Shown piece after piece: positions 9,501 to 20,700 of a stretch of 64,000 bases of DNA. The notes under the pieces were generated by a model. The model was not told where the DNA came from, made no database searches, and saw nothing but the letters and a program-made list of their open reading frames with translations. The position numbers were made by a program, and so were the translations under genes. The stretch is from Apoderus coryli (taxonomy: Eukaryota > Arthropoda > Insecta > Coleoptera > Attelabidae), in NCBI GenBank assembly GCA_911728435.2, contig OU452216.1, forward strand, positions 5,716,342 through 5,780,341, read 5' to 3'. How positions within the stretch are numbered: the stretch's first letter is position 1; every line of letters begins with the position of its first letter.

Positions 9501-11784
9501 ATCCAGGCTCGGTCCATACACAACATCACAGAAGTTAAAGTAGCTTAAGACTAAATATCAGTAAGTTTTTTTTTTCAAAGGCTGTAATAGTAGATGCCTA
9601 TGGGGATATAACATCTTTAATGACGAATATGCTCTCTGGATATTGATGCTCACATGCTTCTTAAACCGCAATTCGACATCCAATTCCAAGCCAAGATTTC
9701 TTGTTGAAGTTGAGAACTTTAAACTTGAGTTATTTACTTTGATATTCAGTTGCAACTCCAACAAGCGCCTGTTTTTACCAAAGACAAGAATGTCAGACTT
9801 AGAGGCATTGATCATGAGACCGTGCTTTTGAGATAGCTCCACAATTCTGTTAATATCCTCGTTAATATCTTGATTAGCCAGATAATAGTCGTCATAAGTA
9901 AAGCTGTAGTAAATTTGCCGGTCATCCGCATATATATGCTCCTTGCAATGCTTTAGACTTGACCCTATGTAGCATGTGTAAATGTTAAACAATAAAGGTG
10001 AAAGTATTGAGCCTTGTGGAACTCCACACGTCAGTCCCTCCTTTGAAGATTCCCCATTACTTGTTTGAACAAATTGAAACCTGTTTTGCAAATAGCTGTG
10101 AAAGAATCTGATTGACTGTTCAGAAAACCCAACAAATTTCAAAACGGATAGAAGCGTCTCATGATCAATTGTGTCAAATGCCTTAGAATAATCCAACAGA
10201 ACAAGCACCGTGCTCTTGCCTTGGTCCGTCGCACGAATTATGTCATCAACAATGTCCAAAAGCTCTGTAGCACAGCTGTAGCCTGGTCTAAAACCTGATT
10301 GATGTTCAGGTATAATATTGGATTTGTTTACATGCGAGAGAATCTGAAGGTACATAATTTTTTCTAAAACCTTTGAAAGTACTGGAAGGACACTAATCGG
10401 TATAAGATCATTTATAGAAGTTATTGTACTTGTCTTGGGGAAAGGAATTATCTTTGAAACCTTCCATTCATCTGGAAACTGGCCTTCTAAAATGCAAGAA
10501 TTTATTATATTTGTTATGTAGGGTAGAATGTGCGGAAGACAAAAAACGACCATCTCTAAATTAATCTTATCGGCCCCAGTAGCTACTGATTTTGTATCCA
10601 GAATATGCTTTTTTATATCTTCATTTGCAATAGTAAAGAAACTAAAAAAATCCTCGAAATCACACAAAAAATTGTTCCGATAAAAACCAACAACAATCGG
10701 ATCACTGTTTAAAGAATGACGCAGGAAGTGTTTGTTAATGTCATGTGGATTATTCAAAATTCGTTTGTGCACTTTTAAAATAGTTTATCACAATCAAAAC
10801 ACTAAATGCAAAATATTACAATAATTTAGTATTCGTTTGTGCACTTTTAAAACAGTTTATCACAATGAAAACACTAAATGCAAAATATTACAAAAATTTA
10901 GTAGTCGTTCGTGCACTTTTAAATTAGTTTATCACAATCAAAACACTAAATGCAAAATCTTACAACAATTTAGTATTCGTTTGTGCACTTTTAAAATAGT
11001 TTATCACAATCAAAACACTAAATGCAAAATATTACAAAAATTTAATATGATAATTTCATTTCTAGGTGCTCCAAGCGGCCAGATCGACGAAAATGGTAGA
11101 ATTGTTGGGGGTTCAACTGTAAATATTGCAGCTTTCCCATACACTTTATCTCTGCAGAGCTTGAACAGACACTTTTGTGGAGCTGTGCTGGTATCCCGTA
11201 CCATTGCATTGACTGCCGCTCATTGTTTGGTTCCTGGTCAATATGTTCTTTCCTGGATAAATGTTAGGGCTGGTTCTACAGCTTGGGCAAGTGGTGGACA
11301 AAGTTCACAAGTCACAAGAGTTGTTAATCATCAATCATACCGTACAAATGCGCAGGATTTCGATATTTCTGTTGTTTTCCTGACTAGTACTATTACTAAC
11401 GCGAACGCAAATCCTATCGCATTAGCACCAGCTAACTTTAGTCCATCTGCTGGCACATACACCACCGTAACAGGATGGGGTGTGTTGACTGAGGGTGGTA
11501 ATAATCTACCAGCCAATTTGCAAATGGTTCGCGTGCCAACTATTGGTTTCAATCAATGTCGCTCACAACTTGGAAACTTTTTCACTGCCAACATGTGGTG
11601 CGCTGGTTATGCTGCTGGTGGTAGAGATTCATGCCAAGGTGACTCTGGTGGCCCAGCCGTTATCAACAATGTACTTGCCGGTTTAGTTTCTTGGGGATTC
11701 GGTTGTGCTCGTCCTGGTCTTCCAGGAGTTTACGCTAGCATCCCAGCTTTCAGATCGTGGATTACGCAAAATGCCGGTATCTAG
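6523..11784 (+). CDS. Trypsin-like serine protease zymogen 2 (two exons)
   Basis: Exon 1 is 6523-6574 (signal peptide MVKLILAVLALFVVAVC) and exon 2 is 11066-11784, giving 256 aa. Splice phase and acceptor (ATTTCATTTCTAG) are the same as in trypsin 1, and even the last ~30 nt of the intron are shared. It has the same zymogen site (GR before IVGG), triad (TAAHC, DIS, GDSGGP) and S1 Asp (RDSCQGDSGG), so trypsin specificity is expected. It differs from paralog 1 at scattered surface positions (GFGCARPG versus GYGCARAG). The 4.5-kb intron consists largely of a 72-bp tandem array and two nested non-LTR elements. Upstream in-frame codons at 10837-11065 are intronic repeat without stops, not protein. 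An AATAAA follows at 11908. Confidence 0.94.
7045..7472 (+). repeat. 72-bp tandem array, left part
   Basis: About six imperfect units of roughly 72 bp. Each contains TAGTTTATCACAATCAAAAC, ACTAAATGCAAAATATTAC and TTTAGTATTCGT. One unit is shortened. The array resumes at 10758, so the intervening retroelements inserted into it. Confidence 0.9.
7473..10757 (-). mobile_element. Nested non-LTR retrotransposons inserted in the 72-bp array
   Basis: Two minus-strand elements. Outer element A runs from about 10757 down to about 8906, and its 3' end appears to continue at 7473-7552, which on the minus strand ends in AATAAATGTATTATTATTATT. Inner element B (about 8905 down to 7553) ends in a TTAC microsatellite (7553-7579 on the plus strand reads TAAG repeats). 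Both are 5' truncated. The boundary between A and B is placed only to within about 20 bp. Confidence 0.7.
7740..8939 (-). pseudogene. Non-LTR retrotransposon B, RT domain (5' truncated)
   Basis: A 399-aa open frame, starting abruptly in the middle of the RT domain. It contains FRGGRNT (GFRxGRST block), CDLSKAFDCV (motif A), [13 protein letters not shown] (motif B), FADDTAF (motif C, catalytic Asp pair) and FLGVWLD, followed by a thumb/C-terminal region ending in a typical YNKLPTEVK...F..KIKSWLL tail. No internal stop, so the copy is young. The endonuclease and the first RT motifs are missing. Jockey/CR1-like clade is my inference. Confidence 0.85.
9086..10772 (-). pseudogene. Non-LTR retrotransposon A, RT (frameshifted, 5' truncated)
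   Basis: Frame 1 (10772-9558) carries FPDEWKVSKIIPFPK, SGFRPGYSCATELL, LLDYSKAFDTID, GVPQGSILSPLLF and IYADDRQIYY (catalytic YADD), so most RT motifs are intact. A second frame (9529-9086) carries the C-terminal HKLREAMWL...RRKLHSL region. The two are separated by a short break. The endonuclease is absent. The 5' end abuts a resumed 72-bp array unit at about 10758. Confidence 0.85.
10758..11040 (+). repeat. 72-bp tandem array, right part
   Basis: About four more 72-bp units with the same consensus as 7045-7472, ending at the shared intron 3' end. The unit is a multiple of three and lacks stops in one frame, producing a spurious 24-aa periodic ORF. Confidence 0.9.
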
Positions 11785-11907
11785 ATTTGTTGTTTAAAAT
11801 AAGCATAATATTGTGTGTTTTTGTTTGTATATATTATGAAATATAATATAAAACAGTTTCATGGAGTTTAAATTTAATATTGTTTAAGGATAACAACAGT
11901 AAATTGA

Positions 11908-11913
11908 AATAAA
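11908..11913 (+). promoter_or_regulatory. Trypsin 2 polyadenylation signal
   Basis: AATAAA 124 bp after the trypsin 2 stop codon. Confidence 0.45.
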
Positions 11914-12236
11914 ACCATAATAATGCAAATAATTGAATTTAATCCGATCAGTACAACACCTTTTTTTCTATATTCGACTATTCTCGAAGAACATAATCAT
12001 CTAACTGATCACTCTACTTCTGGCATCCAAATTGAAAGTTGTCGTTGACATGTTTAGAGAGTGTTAACATAAACAACTAAAGAAAGTGCAGTGCCATCAC
12101 TGTTTAGTAATCTTGTGTCATACGATATAATAATTGAAATATAACTAATAACACATTACTATTATAGGAAGTGTGTTAAAATAAACAGTTGCAGGTAATC
12201 GAATGCCCTCTCTATAATAATACAATTGACAGATAC

Positions 12237-12675
12237 CGTTGATTGAAATATTTAATAAGATTCGGAACGCTGGTCTCTTTTTCGTGCTTTGCTCAACTGC
12301 ACTAGCGCATCTGTTAACGGGCAAACTAAGTTCTTATTCAAGATGCCTGACGGACACAACTGTATCGATCGATCTACGACACTGAAAGTTGGATATTGCG
12401 GTACAATAGCAACAGATGGCATAACGGTGTTCTACCCCATTCGTTAATTTTGTTAATGAGACGTTGCCGTGAGTAGATTTTTTTCTTTTATCCTCTAAAG
12501 ATTCTCTAGATTCCTTGACTCCTTTATTAAAAATATGGTTGACTGAAATATTTTCTTTTAATAAATTTTCTTTTAATAAATATATTTAATATACAATTTC
12601 ATGTTTAATTTATAAACGATATGATATTTAATAATATACAAGGGTTTTAAAAGAAATTAAATATTTCAATCAACG
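12237..12675. repeat. Possible inverted-repeat element
   Basis: A perfect 20-bp inverted pair: CGTTGATTGAAATATTTAAT at 12237-12256 and its complement at 12656-12675. A related GTTGACTGAAATATTTT lies inside at about 12539. The interior is not palindromic and has no gene. It could be a small non-autonomous element. Confidence 0.45.
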
Positions 12676-12989
12676 CAGATACATATTTGTTATTGGTTTT
12701 CAGCTCAATAGAAAATAAAGAGGACAATAGTCTCTGCACCATGTAATAACACATAGAAGTAACATGGCCAGTGTTGTTTGTCTTAGATTGAAGAATAAAA
12801 AGTAAAGGACAAAATATATCATTGATCTGAATTTAATTTATTAATGAATGAAGCTAAATATTTATACAAAACCATATACTACAAAAATTAAACATATTAG
12901 CCTCAGTGAATAAAAAAAAAAGAAAAACGACAACATTTTGATATAACTACATATTAACAATATAAATTAAAACTTGAAGAAGATAATAA

Positions 12990-13260
12990 AAAATTACCAC
13001 AAACATAATATTATGCAGTTTAGCAATTTACATATACATCAACGATAACACCGATCCAGCTGTTCCAAAGAGAACAGATGAAAATATCACAGTCTGTAGA
13101 TATGATATTGATTATAGAATAAAAACCATTAATAGGCGACTTATTGTTAAAACATTGGTTCGTAATCGAGTAGGACAATGAATGAATTAAATTTATAAAA
13201 GAAATGTGCAAATCCAACATTCTTCTCAATTCTAAGCTCGCTAAAGTAAATCCACTAAGA
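12990..13260 (-). pseudogene. Non-LTR RT C-terminal remnant
   Basis: On the minus strand the frame reads SLELRRMLDLHISFINLIHS. This matches the conserved C-terminal block of CR1/jockey-type RTs (SLxxRRxxxDLxFLYKLLNG). It degenerates on both sides. The surroundings from 12676 are AT-rich and hold nothing else I recognise. Confidence 0.5.
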
Positions 13261-13478
13261 TAAGATCCATAATCAGTACCTCATTCAGGATAAGTACCAT
13301 CAATTTTATAAGTAAGATACTTAATTTCCGTTTCAATTGAACCGTTTAAGAACTCGAAAGAGCGGTTAACCATATCGAATATCCCAATGAGGCCATTACC
13401 AAGAATGACATCGGCATTCTTACTTGAATGTAACAGTTGTTGACGCGGTTTTTTTTATTGCCTTCTGCCATCGATATA

Positions 13479-14765
13479 TTGGGTTTGCCAGATAACTTTT
13501 TTTTTTGAAAATGCTATAAAAGAAAAACTGCTGAATATTTTCTCAAATTTCTTTTTTTTTTTGAAAGTACAATCCTTCCGGTTAATAATGACAAATAATT
13601 TCATTCAAATGGCTGCCTCGGCTGGCCATGCAGTAGCCTACACGATCGGTCCAATTTTTAAGCACATTATCGATTGTCTGCAGCTGTATTTCACCAGTGG
13701 CTTCACGAATATTGTCCTTTAAAGCGTCAATTGTCTCTGGCTTGTCGGCGTAACAGTTATCTTTGACGGCACCCCACAAATAATAGTCCAACGATGTCAA
13801 ATCGCAGCTCCGAGGTGGCCAAACGACATCAGCTCTGCGGCTGATAATGCGATCTTCAAAAACAGGGCGCAAAACATCGAGTGTAGCTTCGGCTGTGTGG
13901 CACGTAGCGCCGTCCTGTTGAAACCAAATGTTGCCAATATCCTCCTCTTCAATTCGTTCAACATGGCCCGATAACGATCGCCATTGACTGTAACGGCCAC
14001 TCCTTGCTCATTTTCGAAGAAAAGTGGCCCAATTATGCCTCCGGACCAAAATCCGCACCAAACAGTGACTCGTTTTGGGTGCATCGGCTTTTCAATGTAT
14101 GCGTGCGGGTTTTCTGTGCCCCAAATGCGACAATTTTGCTTGTTTACATATTCGCCAAGATCAAAATGAGCTTCATCTGAAAAGATGATTTTTTTGGCAA
14201 AATCGGCATCTTCTGTAAGTCGATTGCAGGCCCACTGAGCGAAGCGAAAACGCATTGGATGGTCAGTTGGCTTCAACTCCTGAACCAATTGGACTTTGTA
14301 TGGCGTCATACCAAGGTCTTTATGCAAAATTCGTCTCAATGATGTCTCCGAAATGTTCAATTGTTGAGACCGACGGTGAATTGATGTTGATGGCGCTTCA
14401 CGCACACTTTCTGCCACAGCAGCAATATTCTCGGGTGTACGCACTATTTTTGGCTTTTCACGCTTTGGTTTATCGATGAGGATGCCAGTTTCTTTCACTT
14501 TTTTCACGAGATAACGAACATACGGAGCTGACGGTTCTTCTCTTCTTCCAAAATCCGTACGCAATTTTCGCACACATTCTGCAACATTACCATGATTTTC
14601 AAAGTAATGTCGCAATATTTCCCAGCGTTGTTCAAGCGTATACACAACCATATTCGTTCAGCGGAAGGATAAAACTAATTATCTGTCAAATCATAGACAT
14701 GAGCTAAGTGTTACCCTTCACGAAATAAGCACTAGTTGAAAAAAAACGTTAGATGGCGGACCCGA
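13479..14765 (-). mobile_element. Decayed DD41D mariner-like element, second family
   Basis: A 1287-bp element flanked by TA (13477-13478 and 14766-14767). Imperfect terminal inverted repeats of about 30 bp begin TTGGGTTTGCCAGATAAC on the left and TCGGGTCCGCCATCTAAC on the right (read inward). It encodes a frameshifted transposase on the minus strand. Its sequence and size differ clearly from the 2087-bp family. Confidence 0.85.
13582..14651 (-). pseudogene. DD41D transposase pseudogene
   Basis: The ATG at 14651 starts TLEQRWEILRHYFENHG, a mariner-type helix-turn-helix region. It continues through FSDEAHF (first Asp) and VTVWCGFWSGGIIGP. A one-base indel near 13940 shifts the frame; the other frame holds WFQQDGATCHTAEAT (second Asp) and DLTSLDYYLWG (third Asp), ending at 13582. 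I count 41 residues between the second and third Asp. The SPD of the family is SCD here. The pieces add up to nearly full length but cannot be translated as one protein. Confidence 0.88.
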
Positions 14766-14767
14766 TA

Positions 14768-15525
14768 CAAGTTCATACATCCCTGGCATCTGCTCTCTGC
14801 AACTTAGGCAGTTTAACTATAATCCAGAGAATATATAAGAATTCAAGAAATGAAAATTAAAGATGACGCACACCTCGTCGCCATGTTATGTTTTTAGGTG
14901 GCCTAATGGGTTATTATTACTATTATATAATTAAAGATTATTAATTTACTCGTATTCATTTATTCACATCACAGATACTTAACACATTACAGCTTACAGC
15001 GCAGGTCAAGAGATGCAGAGAAGGAGAGACTATCATGTCTCTTCTATATTATATAAGATTGCTAGCGCATGTGCTCTAGCTTTCATACGTCACATAGATG
15101 GTCTTTAAAATTTTATTATAACCTTTTATCTTTATAAAAGAATTTCTAAATCTTTACTATTTAGTAAATAATAAATATAATATAATATTTTTATTAGTAT
15201 TATGCTAGATAATATGTTTTATTTATAATATTAACGGTCTTTTAGCGTAATATACGCCATGAAGCCCTCACTTTGCATGTAGGTACCTACTTTATGTAAA
15301 TAATATTTTTATTGGTTAGAAAAAAAATATGTTTTATGTTTAGTGTTTAAATCTTACTCTTACAGAATCTATAAAATTTGATTTTCAATTCTTATCTATA
15401 TTTTGTAACTAATTCTGATTCCTAAATTTTTCTTTAAAATAAAAACAGTATTAAGCTCGAATTATGATAACGTTTTTACAACAACAATAATAATAGGAAG
15501 TTTTTGAAACCTTTATTTATTACGT
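14768..15525. other. Intergenic, no gene seen
   Basis: AT-rich, no supported frame. Confidence 0.5.
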
Positions 15526-16962
15526 AACTAGCGTTTACGTTATTATGAGCATTGTAATAACGCATTGAGGTCGGGGGAGACGCTGCTCTAACGTGGCCAA
15601 AAGCGGGTGCAGGTACGCCATATTGGTATACGACCTCTATCATTTGTCGTGCTTTCAAGTTTATAGTGTTATTTACGAGTATTTTACAAGTTTACTTAAG
15701 TTTTTCGTGTTTTTTTGGACGGTTATTTGACAATATACTATAATGGTGTCCTGTGCTGTGCGTAGTTGCAGTAGTAGAAGTGAAATCGACCAGAAAATAT
15801 CAGGAATAACGTTTCATAGGTATGTACCAAATATTGTAAACATTGTACATGGACGTATTTAGGGTTTTTTTAGGCGAACTTATTAAAACACATTATTATA
15901 GGAGTCTGGTAGCATTCTTCTTTCTGCACTGAACAATGTTGTGCATTGTAGTTTATTTTTTTTACAAATTCTTTTACTTGATTTCTACTCTCAAACTCTC
16001 TACTTTTTCATCACTTTCTAGCAAAAAAGACCCCTAAATGTGTGTTAAAAACATATTCTGGTTTTTAGATTTCCTAAAGATCCTGCTCGTAGACATATAT
16101 CTGGACAGAATATGTGTCTCGAATTAATTGGATACCAACGAGAAATGTACACAAATATAATTTATCCAGATCATGGTTATCTTCCTGGACCATTTTCTGA
16201 ATTTTCGAAATTCATTATTGTTTATATTGCTGGATTTGTTGTTTTTAGTTTAAAGAAGCAAATTATTTGCAGAGAATGTCGAGATGCATTAATAAGTGTT
16301 ATTCTTTTATTAAAATGAAGGCAAAAAAGGATTTACAAATTCCTTCAAAAGATGTTTTAGACGTTTGCTTCCAATCCGAAAAGATCATAAAAAATCGTGT
16401 AGTAGCTACTAATGAAAAGTTGTCCGCAGGATTCATAATAAACCTTGTTTTAAAGGAATTTGTAAATAGTAATATTTTTCCTAATTTAGTTGTGCACGGT
16501 TTTGAACAATCACTGTTTGATAACCATATACATTTACTGATCAAATCTATTGCGACTAAATATGTTAATACCAGGATGTATTATTTAAGTAAAAATAAAG
16601 TGGATAAGCATAGCGCAACATTTAAATAAAATTGTTTTGTTTAAGGGGTATTAATATATAATTTATAAAGTACTAACGTTTTTTATTCCTGTATTTAGGT
16701 ATCAAATATCAATAATTACCTATATTTAAGTATTTTGTACACTGCATAATATTTCAAAATAAAGTATAAACCCAAGCTGCAAATTAAAAGCAAAAACGTC
16801 AACAAAAATAGTTAATGCGGCTCTGGAGAATCCGCCATATTGGTATACGATTACGCCCCACCCAATGCACCCATTTGTGTACAATGTAAAATAATGCTTA
16901 TAGCGATTCCTTATATCTCAATGTAATAACGTGTCATGTTAACGTGACACTAGTGTGCGATT
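15526..16962 (+). mobile_element. Probable P-element-like (THAP) transposon relic
   Basis: Imperfect inverted ends of about 45 bp at 15526-15570 and about 16915-16962 share CTAGxGTxxACGTTAxxATG and ATTGAG blocks. They enclose a short THAP/transposase-like gene. An 18-bp direct repeat CGCCATATTGGTATACGA lies just inside each end (15616-15633 and 16833-16850). At about 1.4 kb it is far shorter than an autonomous P element, consistent with an internally deleted copy. Confidence 0.55.
15743..16629 (+). pseudogene. THAP-domain/P-type transposase remnant
   Basis: Exon 1 (15743-15819) reads VSCAVRSCSSR...GITFHR, then a GTATGT donor. Exon 2 from 16069 continues FPKDPARRH. Together they form the C2-C...FHRFPKDP start of a THAP zinc finger, with the intron in the middle of FHRFP. 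The usual Trp after the Arg pair is missing. Exon 2 then jumps to IVYIAGFVVFSLKK...CRECRDALIS and, in another frame (16267-16629), DLQIPSKDVLDVCFQSEKII, which resemble the C-terminal part of P-type/THAP9 transposases. The catalytic middle is deleted and the tail is frameshifted. A short cellular THAP gene is possible but less likely. Confidence 0.6.
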
Positions 16963-17705
16963 AACGTTATGTTAATAAGGTTACGTTATATTGAAGATGT
17001 CGGGTTTTATTAATTTAGAATTTCTATTAATATGGAAATCGGAATATAAAAATAATGGCAATTAAACTTTAAGGAATATGTCACAGTAATTAATTGTTGT
17101 AGTTGTTTTAATTGATTTTATTTGATGTTCACTTGTTTTATTAAAAAATTAAATATAAATTCGAGTTCACTTTCAAGTATTTAATCATGATATTATGTAA
17201 TCATATCTTGCTTGCTTCATAACAAGATACTCGAACAAATTAAAAATAAACAACGGAAAAGTAAGGTTAGGTGTATTAGTGCTAAACAATAACTCATAAA
17301 ACGATCCTCAGAAACTGAGCTCAGTAATTAGATAAACGATAATTACGTGGAAGTAAACTAATAAGGGTTTAAAAACTCCCTATTAATAGTATGTCCGTAT
17401 AACCTCTAATAATTGTAATTAGAATGATTTTACCACACCACTACATGATTGTTGTTTATTCTCAGCTGTCGCTGTCTTCTTATTCAAAGTATTATTGTCA
17501 AGTGCTGTAGATTATCATCGGTACCTACATAGTCCATATTATTTAACAAGTCATTGATCATGCCACCTGATGATGACAGTTCTCAGTTCTCACAAGTATA
17601 AATTAAACACAAACACATAACCACAATAATAATTGTCTCTACCCAATGAAAATAATATAATTAAGATGAAATGAAATTTTAAATGATATTTACTTTTATT
17701 AAATA
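16963..17705. other. Intergenic upstream of PGAP2
   Basis: AT-rich; presumably contains the PGAP2 promoter and 5' UTR, but I see no clear TATA or initiator. Confidence 0.4.
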
Positions 17706-20700
17706 ATGTCAGGTCGTGCTCGTTATGGATTATTATACAGTGAATATGAGCATACGGTGTTCTTTCGGATTCCTTTCGAAAAATTCGCCTTTGTTGTGGT
17801 GTGTCTTCCATTGTTCGCGTTCCTTTTTTGTGTCTCCTATTCGGTGATTTTTAATTTTGAAAGTGCCACATACACCCACTGCCAGGTGTACAACCTACTG
17901 CCTTCAATCTCGGCCGCTATAGGAAACTTTTCACCACAAAGAGAAATTTGGCAGAGTGCAATAGCCCTACATGCTCTGCCCAGGTTTTTTATTGCCATAG
18001 AATATCTGAATCACCATCACAGTGTCTTAATGCCTCAGGATTTGTGGATGGGATATTTTGCATGCTTTCTGAATATTGTCGAGAATATTTCGTTGATAAC
18101 GTTATCTTTTTTTACTTCATCTAAGTTTTATGGTAAGTACTTATTTCTTAACTAAAAGTACTTACTTATAGATACCTAGACGTTAAGTTCAATATTTTGA
18201 ATTTTGAAAAGTGTAAAATTGATAAGTAATAGATATACTTAAGGTGAGATGATGGACGCCACGGAGTTTTAGTTTTAGGAGAAATGTAGATGTATTTTTT
18301 TTATTTTTATTGCAGATTCAATTAATTTTGTGAATACATTTATTTCATTTATAAACCTTATAAAGACAATGGTATCGACTGTAATTCAAATTACAAACTT
18401 GAACTAAAACTTGCGAATTATATTTCGAATTCAAAAGTACTTTCTACCTTTTGTTTAACTGTCTATTAGAACCGTCGTGTCGCGTCGTCCTTTTCCGCGC
18501 AAGATCAGTCAGAATTTGGTGTTATCATAGCAAAAGAAAAGCGGTAGGCAACCAAAAATACAAATCATTGGACCATGCACCAAAATACAGGTAGCTTCAA
18601 AAAATGAGTGGCATATCAATAAAGCTGGTTTACTTTCCCGCACAGGGAATTTGGTTTCCATTACCATACGGACAAAGCTATCGATAGCTATCCACCCTTC
18701 ACTCGAGCTCAGCATCTGCTCAACAACATTGAATTCAGATATCACCATGGGCAAACTAGCATTGCAGATATTTCGCTCACGTTCGAATCTGGAGCAGTAC
18801 AGAGCACTGTGAGCGGCATCATCAATTTCACAGCAGAACAAACAGCTATCATTTTCGGTCCTCTTGAATCGCTTCAAGTAGCCGTGAAATGCGCCATGCC
18901 CGGAGAGGAATTGCGTCAGGTGATAGTTCACTTCGCCAAATTTCCTATGTTGGAGATCAGCCTATGTGTCCAGCGCCCGGTGCTTGCAGTTTGCCACTTC
19001 TATTGCCATTTCGCCAGCAGTCTTTCCGCTGCCACGTTCTTGGATATACCTTCAGACACTTCACTTCTTTGTTTCGCCAGCAGCTCTATTGGCGGTATGC
19101 CAGCAATCACACACACAGCATTATAGGACACCGTTCTGTAGGCACAGCACACCCTTATGGCCATTCTTCGATGGACGCTCTCGATCATACCTGTCATATC
19201 GAAGCACATCGATCCAGATCGGAGCCGCATAGAGTAGAATATTCTGGCAGACGGTGGCCAGCATTCTTCTCTTCATTGTTGACGGGCCATCAATATTTGG
19301 CATAAGCCTTGCGAGCATAGCCGTTGTCCTCATAGCTCTTCCCGTCGTCTCGACGATATGAGTGCCAAAACTTCTGCCTATCCACACTCCAAGGTACTTC
19401 ATCGCCTTCTTTGGCCGAATAGTAGTGCTCTCTACCTCAAAGACGATATCCGTCGGCCTGCGATGCGTCAGCATAACAGCTTCTGTCTTTTCTGCAGCCA
19501 TCTCCAACCCGTTTTCAAAAAGCCAGTGTCCAACTCGCGCTGCAGCTTCATTAGCTCTGCAGAGGAGTTCATCTTTGTTGTGGCCCGTGACTACAAGAGC
19601 AAGATAATCCGCATAGGCTAATTCCAAAGTGTAGGACCGAGTACTGAACCCTGTGGGACTCCACAATATACAGCCCTACTGCTAAGTTTCTCTTGTTTCT
19701 GGATTCGAATACTGCGCGCACTGAGATAGCTTCCGATTATGTTTATGATGCGTCCACCTACTGATCTCTTTTGTAATGCGTTCATTATGTGTGGCCAGTG
19801 TGCAGTATTGAAAGCATTTCTAACGTCAATTGCGATCATAGAGAGGGAGGTCAGTCTGTATGTATTCTTCCCCGATAGCGCCTAAACTCTTCAACCAATT
19901 GAGCTAAATTTTGATGTATGAGTTTGGGGGAGTCCTAGCATGAACCTATTAGCTATGTGAAAAAATTTTCAAAGAGCAGTAGGGTTCGAGTGATTCATCA
20001 TTTTAATATAATTTCGGACCATGATGTTTTGGTACCAGTGTACAGCAAAAAACGCTGTTTATAATAATAATAATAATTATAATAAAGTGATTTATTGTGT
20101 ATAATAACTTACAAAAATTATTACTCAAAGGGCATGAGATTTGGCTATAAAGCCACTCTTACACTCAGCCCAATAGGAAAAAAAACAATAATAAGTAGCA
20201 TTAAACACTAAATCCAGCTACAGATTACAAAGTATGAAAAAAAAAATAGATTGGTTCTTAATTAGAAAAAAGAAAAGAAATTTTTTGTACGACCGACCTT
20301 TTTTGATTGTTTACCGTGTCTGTCTTTATGACAGTAAGTGACATTTACTGGCTGACAACCCAAACACGACGGTAAGTAATTCACTTACCGTTCAGAGGTA
20401 TATCATTGCGCATTTATGCTGACGTCATTATTTTGATTTTTAAATTGTATATTAAACGGCATTAGGTATGAACTTTTATAAGCATTTTCATACCATTCTC
20501 TGGAATTATAGCGGCTATTCCAACATTCCATGCTTCATCAAGAGATTCACATTCAAAGTCACTCATTTTCAATAATAATACTTTTTGTACGACCGACCTT
20601 TTTTGATTGTTTACCGTGTCTGTCTTTATGACAGTAAGTGACATTTACTGGCTGACAACCCAAACACGACGGTAAGTAATTCACTTACCGTTCAGAGAAC

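Noticed and set aside
10837..11065. In-frame N-terminal extension of trypsin 2 with a 24-residue periodic repeat
   Set aside because: It is the 72-bp intronic array read through in a stop-free frame. The AG acceptor at 11064-11065 joins the signal-peptide exon in the correct phase.
17590..17811. Short minus-strand frame overlapping PGAP2 exon 1
   Set aside because: Shadow of PGAP2; no splice or homology support.
20462..20644. Crypton-type recombinase N-terminus
   Set aside because: The similarity is only a few residues ([13 protein letters not shown]), and no catalytic region follows.
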